In this document: piece by piece, positions 29,717 to 35,630 of the stretch
Position numbering within the stretch: the stretch's first letter is position 1
How the letters are laid out: every line of letters begins with the position of its first letter
Assembly: GCA_021464525.1 (NCBI GenBank)
Contig: JADRCO010000372.1
Location: forward strand, 1-35,630
Origin: Rhizophagus sp. LPA8_4_AMF
Taxonomy: Eukaryota; Glomeromycota; Glomeromycetes; Glomerales; Glomeraceae
Direction: 5' to 3'
DNA length: 35,630 bases
Translations under genes and position numbers: made by a program
Notes under the pieces: generated by a model
The model's input: the letters and a program-made list of their open reading frames with translations, nothing else
Told to the model about the DNA's origin: nothing
Database searches by the model: none

Positions 29717-30488
29717 ATGTGAAAAATCATATATCAAACCTCGCAAAATCGGAATTTTGAAAACGGCAATAATATATATAGATGGGATAACCGAGAATAT
29801 TAGAAAAACTTATGCGGAATCTATTCTTTATTCAATATTAACTTCGGACCAATATTCACTTTTACATCAAATTATAATAATTTTATATCAATATCAAAAA
29901 CATTAAATACTAGCCATTTTGTGTAATATAATCAATGATTTTCACGGCTGCGCCGTGAAAATCTAATTTGGATAACATGTTATAAAAATATTCCTATTGA
30001 ATCAAATTTACGAAAATTTTTTAAAATTACATACAAAACATGAAAGATTTAGAAAAATTTTAAAATTAATAAATAGAAATCAAAAATATCGTAAAAAAGC
30101 TTATTTTTCCGTATATAAAAATAGATTTTATCTTATGTACAATATAAAAGAAGAAAATTTCAATCATGTTTGGATATGTAGTCAACATTTAGAAGAAACT
30201 TTTATATTAATACAACAATCGAAACAGATATTGTTAAACTGTATTAACGAAAATATTGAAAATTTATTTTTACAATTCGAATATATTAATATCAATACAT
30301 TACTGTTCATTTAGGATAATTTGTATAAATCCGATCAATTTACGTTAATTGATATTGCTAAAGGTATAATTCCTTTAGATTTACGTCAATTTATCAATAA
30401 TCACTTTAAGAATTACAAAAAAAAAAACAAAAAATTTTATATAATTTTTGACAAATTTCTTTTATTGAATCATGCTATACTCAGCTAG
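29712..30488 (+). pseudogene. Unrecognised protein, one frame broken by a few stops
   Basis: All pieces are in one frame. 29712-29906 reads KPRKIGILKTAIIYIDGITE, NIRKTYAESILYSILTSDQY, SLLHQIIIILYQYQKH-stop. 29907-29996 holds a 27-bp palindrome and two more stops. 29997-30314 reads QIYENFLKLHTKHERFRKIL, KLINRNQKYRKKAYFSVYKN, NHVWICSQHLEETFILIQQS, then TAG at 30312. The frame continues NLYKSDQFTLIDIAKGIIPL, DLRQFINNHFKNYKK to TAG at 30486-30488. Shared frame over 780 nt with only four stops indicates recent decay, or stops removed by splicing. LIDIAKGIIPLDLRQFIN resembles the C-terminal part of LINE ORF2 proteins seen in such fungi ('LLKGIFPxxxxxFI'), so this could be another LINE tail (CSQHLEETFILIQQ as knuckle remnant). 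Not certain. Confidence 0.42.
29937..29963. repeat. Perfect 12-bp palindrome with 3-nt centre
   Basis: GATTTTCACGGC-TGC-GCCGTGAAAATC: both arms match at all 12 positions. The core is GC-rich in an AT-rich setting. It sits between two in-frame coding blocks. It could be a transcription-terminator-like hairpin, a protein-binding dyad or a tiny insertion. Confidence 0.85.
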
Positions 30489-31212
30489 GTAATTAATTAA
30501 TTACCATCATATGAGTAATATTATCTGAACCTGAAATATATAATTAAAATTATATGTATGGGTAGGTTACATCTTGGAACTCACGGCACATTGGGTTTCA
30601 CACGGTTTTTGCCGTAACTATAGCCACAATCCGCTTGACGGCATCACTAATCGCAATCATGAAGATAATTTGCATTACGATCTGACCAATGGAAACTCAT
30701 ATGGGAAATCATATGAATATAATAAGTCAGGAGATTAATTTACGTATAGCTATTATCACCCACCCCTTACGTTAACGTCAAACTCCGACAAAAATTTGAT
30801 CGCGAACTTTATAATTGATAAGATATAAAATATTTTTTAAAAAAATCTCTCTTTTATTTCTTTATTAAAAATTTTACATCATTTTAGATAACCTAGCTCT
30901 GCTCATCGTAACTAGCCTAATTCTACTCATTCCAACTAGCCTAACTCCTACTCATTGTGATGTAAAAAATATAACTTTCATAAAATTGAAAATAATACAA
31001 AAAAAAATAGAATATTATGAAATGTTATGAATATCAAAGTACTAATAATGAATTACTAAAATAACTTTTTTTAAAAAAAAAAGTTGATTGATTTTTTATA
31101 TAATATAGAAGGGTGGTTAAACTTCCTTTTTAAAAAGAAAATAAAAAAAATCTTTAATTTTTAAAAATAAAAGTAAACCGATTTTTGTGCCAATACCTCA
31201 AATTGAAAATTT
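30489..31212. other. Intergenic region downstream of the RdRP gene
   Basis: No gene is supported. A locally GC-richer part (30560-30800) contains CACGGC, ACACGG and two CATATG-flanked segments but no ORF. A three-unit 24-25-bp minisatellite follows (listed separately). 30960-31212 is AT-rich and lies 3' of the minus-strand RdRP stop, so it should contain that gene's 3' UTR and polyadenylation site. Confidence 0.5.
30890..30958. repeat. Short minisatellite, three 20-25-bp units
   Basis: Units AACCTAGCTCTGCTCATCGT, AACTAGCCTAATTCTACTCA-TTCC and AACTAGCCTAACTCCTACTC-ATTGTG lie head to tail. The first unit is shorter and more diverged. Confidence 0.7.
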
Positions 31213-34200
31213 TTAGTATATTTTTTTGATTTTGATTGATAATTTCAAATTTTCTATGTCGGTCATCAGGTCATTATCGATGGAATTTTGATACGAAGTT
31301 TCATAAGTATCATTTAATCCTGAAATTAAATCTTGATCTTGATCATAATTATAAATTTGATTCTGATTTCCGTTTGAAAAAATATTCGATCTAGTGTCTT
31401 CAGGTCCTAAAAAATCCATTAGTTCCATGGACGCTCCATTTTGTTTGATTGGATTAATATTGTTATAAATTCCATTTTGCTTATTAACGGGATTAATATT
31501 ATTGTAAATTCCATTTTGTTTGTTGGTGGAATTAATATTATTATAAGTTCCATTGTGATTGTTAATGAAATTGTAAGATCCATTGTGATTGTTAATGAAA
31601 TTGTAAGATCCATTTTGATTATTATCAGTTGATCGGATCGCGCTTTCATTCAAACCAGTAAAAGGATCTTGTTTATAATTTTTGTTTGAAAAAGTAGTCT
31701 TTGATGGCGTGGAAACTCTTCGAGTACCTTTAACTTTATGATTATTTCTAACAGCAATGTCACATAATATATCATGCGCAACCCAAGGGAATGATATCAT
31801 ATTTTCAGAAGAATCATCACCTAATTCAGAAGGATGGTATGATACATAATACCAAGCATAAGCTTTAGACTCCATTCTACTACGAACCTCAGGTAAAATA
31901 ATACTAGATCCTTCAACGCAAAATTCTTGTTCAAATAATTTTTTATAATGTCGTTTAATTGGAATTAAAGCTTCCATCACAGATTTTGTTACATCGCGAG
32001 GTTTCTTTTTATCAACTTTTGTAATAGTATTCACAATGTATCCACTAGTTACTTCAATTTCAGTCATAATTCCAAATTGATTCATTAATCCTCTTATGTC
32101 TGCATCGTACCCTCGTTTTAATTTTCGTGCATCATCCAAAAATTCTTCATATCCTTCAACATATAATCTTTCATCAAAATTTTCTATATTTAAATTAGTT
32201 TGTGGGGTATACTCTTCTGATACATTAATAGAACGATATAAAATACCAAGAACTTTTTGAGATTCATAAGATTGTTTATCAGCTTTTTCCATAAAATCTG
32301 GGAATTTACTAGCACGAAGTTCCGCTGGAAATTCTGGTGGTCTTCCTGTTTTAGGAAAATCTACGGCATCAGAATGTAATTGTGCAAGACGTTTACATTG
32401 CCCATGTAATGCACCAACTTCGAAAAAATCTGCCTTTGCTAAATGAGCGTTCGCGATCATACCAAGTTTGTCAGAAAAGATATATTTTACGAAAAATGTT
32501 TTGATATCTTCCATCGTTACATTTTCAACCATTCTTGGTTTTTGAGCCTCATAATTCATAGGCTCATACATTTTGGGAGGAATCAAACGTTCATCATATA
32601 TTACACTAAATTAAATTTTTTTTTAAAAAAAAAAAAAAAAATTGTCAATAACTTAAATACTTAAGTTTTAAACAATGAGTAATAAAAGATACATACGTGA
32701 AATCATCACCATCTAAATCACCACCGCTACATTCGCTAGGAATATCACGATAACCAACTGCTGGGAATGCTACTACATCTACTAAATGACTTAAAGCCTT
32801 ACAATCTACAGCTGTAACTATACGTATATCTCCTGGGTGAAAGCAAGGATTTCGAAATACAATACACCTTCCAGTTATTACCTTTCTACTAGATGGGTTA
32901 CATGGATCAGATACACAACAATAAATTTGATTCTCTTGTAAAGTTTCGGTAACATCCAAAACTCCTAGCAAGAATGCCCCTTTATCAACGCGAATTTTTG
33001 CCTTTTTCTTAATATCTCTTAACATCATGATACGAAATAATGAAATCAAATTCATCAAATAACGATCATTATTTCTTAAAAAACCCGCTTTGACAAGATC
33101 AGCAAGTGAGATTGAAATTCCATATTCATCAACGTTCTTTTGTAAAACATCCAACGCCGTATGTTCACTTTCAAGCATTTTATCCAATTCCCTAACTCGT
33201 AAATCTTTTAATTCAATAAATACTTCATCGGGAATTCCTAACGCGGACAATAATGTAATCGCCTGACGATTGAGATATGCTGAGATGAACGTAGAACCTC
33301 TGATAACTTCCAACACATTATGATGTGATTCAAATTTATGTTGACTAGGACGAACTTGAATTTGATTTTCTCTTATATTAAGTGACTGACATAAAACACC
33401 CTTATACCCAGCCATTCTAAATTGAAATGCACTTGGAATTGTTTTTAAATCCAATTCATAAGCAATCTTCTTTGCTAATGAAAAAGAGATATTTCCTACC
33501 CCATCAGAAAAAGTGAAACCATTTCTAACTATATCAGGAATTTCTTTAATGTCATCAATAGGTAGCTTTTGAATAGCACGAGTACTTGAAAAACATTGAC
33601 CCATTCGAGCAGCATATTTTGCTACGCTTTTATTTGTTGAAAAATTACCCATCCAATCTCTAACCTTATCAGCAGTTAAATTACCAGTTGGTGAAAAAAA
33701 CCAACAACTATGATCTCTTAATTGACTAGCAGAAAAAGCCAAGAATTCGTAGTGCCTATCACCAATAGTGATACCATGATGTAAAGTATAATAAACTCTA
33801 TCATATAAAGCGAGGTTAGAAGTATCACTAAAATTACCATTAGATGAACCAACTTTACCCAAAGCTTCATCTACAAATTGGACACGTAAAAAATGATCTT
33901 TCTTATCACGAAAATAACGGATCACTCTATTAGAAGTTTCTATGGTTGGAATTAAAATATAACTTGTAGTAGGAGTTACAACAATTTTACGCACCATACC
34001 ACAATAATATGGTATATTTTTAGGTTTACTTTCCATTTTATGTTTTGAATTGTTCAATTCTGAACGTAAATATAATAAAGGATCATAGATCCTTTTCTTC
34101 CTTGAGTAAATACCTTCCAAGATATCAAGAGCGACTCTAGTAGGTTGTTGAGATAATAAATAAAAGAATTCTTCACAAAGGTTATACTCATTAAGGTAAT

Positions 34201-35549
34201 TAAAAGAAATATTACATTCGACCATATAATTAACTTCAAAGTTTAACATTGAACGATTCACAAAATGTTTATGTAAGCCAGTTCCACCAACAATTTTTAA
34301 TTGACTATTACTAATGTTTGAAGTTCTAGGAGCCAAATTATATTCACTAGCCTTCTCAATTAATTCTTTAAAACGTACAAGACCTTCAGCAGAATTTTTA
34401 CCAATTTGATCCAAATCAAAAGTTATTCTAAAGACGAGCCATTTACCAGGTTGTTCATTATTTTTATGAAAATGAGGCATTTCATTATCTTCTTTTGTAC
34501 TAATTTCAGTAATACGTTTCCAAGAATCATCAATACACCAATTAAATTTATCTTTTGATTTTTGATTCTTATCTAATGCCCAATATTTTGCGGGATATTT
34601 ATTTTCTATAGTAATAAAACCACGAGATCTTCTTTGAGAAGCGTCAAGCTCAGAATAAATTTCATTGATTATATCCTTAAAATTGATTTCAAGCTTAAAG
34701 GTATGTATCTCTCCATGATACTCCTTAACACCAAATTCCACAATTATTTTTCGTTTTTGATAATTTATAGAAAATTTTACCGATTGAGTAAATTTAGCCT
34801 CAGATACAAATATACCAGATAATAAATAATCACCCAATTCTAAACTTTCAGCAGGAAAGGAATGAAATTTTAACTTTTGTTTTCCATCAGTAAAATCAAT
34901 GAAAGTATCAGAACTATGAATATATTTTTGATAATCGACCTGTAAAGGTCTTCCATGAAAGCGTACGGGATTATCCCAGAAAGGATAAGTGGGTACAGGT
35001 CTAATTAAATAAATAATTTTAAAAGGATAAGTAAAAGATAATTGAAAGGATTGAAAGGGAATAAATATAAAAAAAAGATGTATAAAAAAAAAATACGTAC
35101 TTGAATATGATATAAGCAGTTCCAGTTGGACGTTCAGGATATTCCGAGTCATCAGTTTCTTCGGTCAAAATTTCCACCCTATAAACATTACCATAAGCAG
35201 AAAAAGCCTCCATTATATCAGTTACAGTAGCTTTAATGTGAATATTACTAACTCTGAATTTTATTTCAGCAAAGTTTTTCCATTCACGAGGAGGTTTAAT
35301 TCTTTTATCACTCCTGTCACTTCGGTCACTTCTGTCACTCCTATCACTGTTGTCACTTGCGTTTCCACCACCATTATAACTGTTATAACCATTATAACCA
35401 TTATAACCATTATTACGATAACGACTATTACCACCGTTGGAACCATTGTAACTATTACGATTTTTATAAGAACCGTTTGGAGAGGATCTTCTCGCGTTTT
35501 TATTCCCATTACCACCGTAATAATATTTTTTATTATTATAATTATCCAT
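31213..35549 (-). CDS. RNA-dependent RNA polymerase with N-terminal RRM (RNA silencing)
   Basis: Three exons: 35549-35101, 35000-32697, 32605-31213. Introns of 100 bp (GTACGT...ATTAG) and 91 bp (GTATGT...TTTAG) restore the frame exactly (AA|A Lys150, AC|T Thr918), giving 1381 residues. Order: Gly/Asn/Tyr-rich tail with SDR repeats (about 1-90); RRM-like domain (about 94-155; FRVSNI and GTAYIIFK as RNP2/RNP1-like strands); conserved N-terminal RdRP region (PVRFHGRPLQVDY); core with FSDGVGNIS (647-655), FQFRMAGYKGVL, RPSQHKF (700), SAYLNRQAITLLSALGIPDE (723), GAFLLGVLD (824) and GGDLDGDDFT. Asp911, Asp913 and Asp915 are the catalytic metal ligands of QDE-1/RDR-type enzymes. The C-terminal part contains a helical region and an Asn/Gly-rich repeat tail (about 1240-1310). 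Such enzymes copy single-stranded RNA into dsRNA for Dicer. No lesion is seen, so it is probably active. The RRM recalls plant RDR N-termini. Confidence 0.96.
31440..31640 (-). repeat. In-frame tandem repeats in the RdRP C-terminal tail
   Basis: Two kinds of unit: NHNGSYNFIN (30 bp, two near-identical copies plus a variant) and NKQNGIYNNINP(V/I) (39 bp, about three copies). All keep the reading frame. Coding-strand repeats this similar are prone to length change, so tail length probably varies between strains. The composition is Asn/Gly/Tyr/Ile-rich and predicted disordered. Confidence 0.88.
35315..35350 (-). repeat. 9-bp tandem repeat encoding SDR-SDR-SDR-SDR
   Basis: Four or more copies of TCACTTCGG/TCACTTCTG/TCACTCCTA on the plus strand give Ser-Asp-Arg triplets at residues 68-82 of the RdRP. 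Next to it, NGYNGYNGYNSYNGG is coded by a second short repeat. Both lie in the disordered N-terminal tail. Confidence 0.85.
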
Positions 35550-35630
35550 TATTTTGAATATGAATAAATGGGAAAAGAAACTAGTAAAATCCCAAATTAT
35601 TTTTTTTTTTTTTTTTTTTTTTTTTTTATT
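35550..35630 (-). promoter_or_regulatory. Upstream region of the RdRP gene with a 27-bp A/T homopolymer
   Basis: Immediately 5' of the RdRP ATG is AT-rich sequence. 35601-35627 is a run of 27 T on the plus strand, poly(dA) in the sense of the gene, about 52 bp upstream of the start codon. Poly(dA:dT) tracts commonly exclude nucleosomes at fungal promoters. No TATA box is evident. The window ends here, so the full promoter is not seen. Confidence 0.4.

Noticed and set aside
31419-31649. 76-aa minus and 63-aa plus frames over the RdRP C-tail
   Set aside because: Shifted and antisense readings of in-frame 30- and 39-bp repeats.
35315-35350. CRISPR-like regular repeats
   Set aside because: Nine-base units without spacers inside a eukaryotic coding exon; a simple codon repeat.
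35238-35567. Long plus-strand and alternative minus-strand frames rich in Thr/Ile/Val or Tyr/His
   Set aside because: They are antisense or shifted readings of the low-complexity N-terminal tail of the RdRP.

Overview
The window looks like nuclear DNA of an early-diverging fungus, most likely an arbuscular mycorrhizal fungus of the Glomeromycotina (Rhizophagus-like). Direct signs are a very AT-rich composition, short GT-AG introns (about 40-140 bp), long A/T runs, and decayed members of gene families known to be expanded in those fungi: F-box/LRR proteins, 'NPFxxxAPE'-style protein kinases, secreted repeat proteins, LINE-type reverse transcriptases with RNase H, Tc1/mariner transposases, and an RNA-dependent RNA polymerase. 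The taxonomic call is inference from these families; no marker gene is present.

The one clearly intact gene is on the minus strand at 31213..35549: a three-exon cellular RNA-dependent RNA polymerase of 1381 residues with an N-terminal Gly/Asn-rich, SDR-repeat tail, an RRM-like domain, the full catalytic core ending in GGDLDGDD, and an Asn-rich repetitive C-terminal tail. Both introns restore the frame exactly. Next best is a 490-codon F-box/leucine-rich gene (12892..14361, minus) that is open along its whole length except for one TAA in the F-box.

Layout. 1-2400: a tiny minus-strand ORF, then AT-rich DNA. 2401-2575: a MITE-like element with perfect 10-bp terminal inverted repeats. 3807-4829: a tandemly duplicated signal-peptide exon, both copies broken, leading into a conserved-looking secreted-protein fragment. 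6815-8590 (plus) and 8849-9990 (minus): two decayed multi-exon genes I cannot name. 10082-10760 and 17530-18129: two protein kinase pseudogenes. 11591-12060: a gene fragment into whose last codons a 225-bp MITE has inserted, with a 4-bp target duplication. 12892-14361: the F-box gene. 16723-16980: an NmrA/isoflavone-reductase-like pseudogene. 17281-17510: a poly-C and pyrimidine-rich island. 19739-27624: a transposon graveyard with at least three LINE-type fragments on both strands, a decayed charged protein, a plus-strand zinc-ribbon exon, and a truncated mariner-type DDE transposase. 27764-29110: a decayed zinc-binding gene on the minus strand. 29122-30488: an unrecognised plus-strand protein split by a 170-bp tandem repeat and a perfect 27-bp palindrome. 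31213-35549: the RdRP.

Taken together, this is accessory, repeat-driven sequence in which most genes are dead, flanked on the right by a live RNA-silencing polymerase. RdRPs of this family make double-stranded RNA for small-RNA pathways that commonly restrain transposons, so the neighbourhood is suggestive, but no functional link can be shown from sequence alone.
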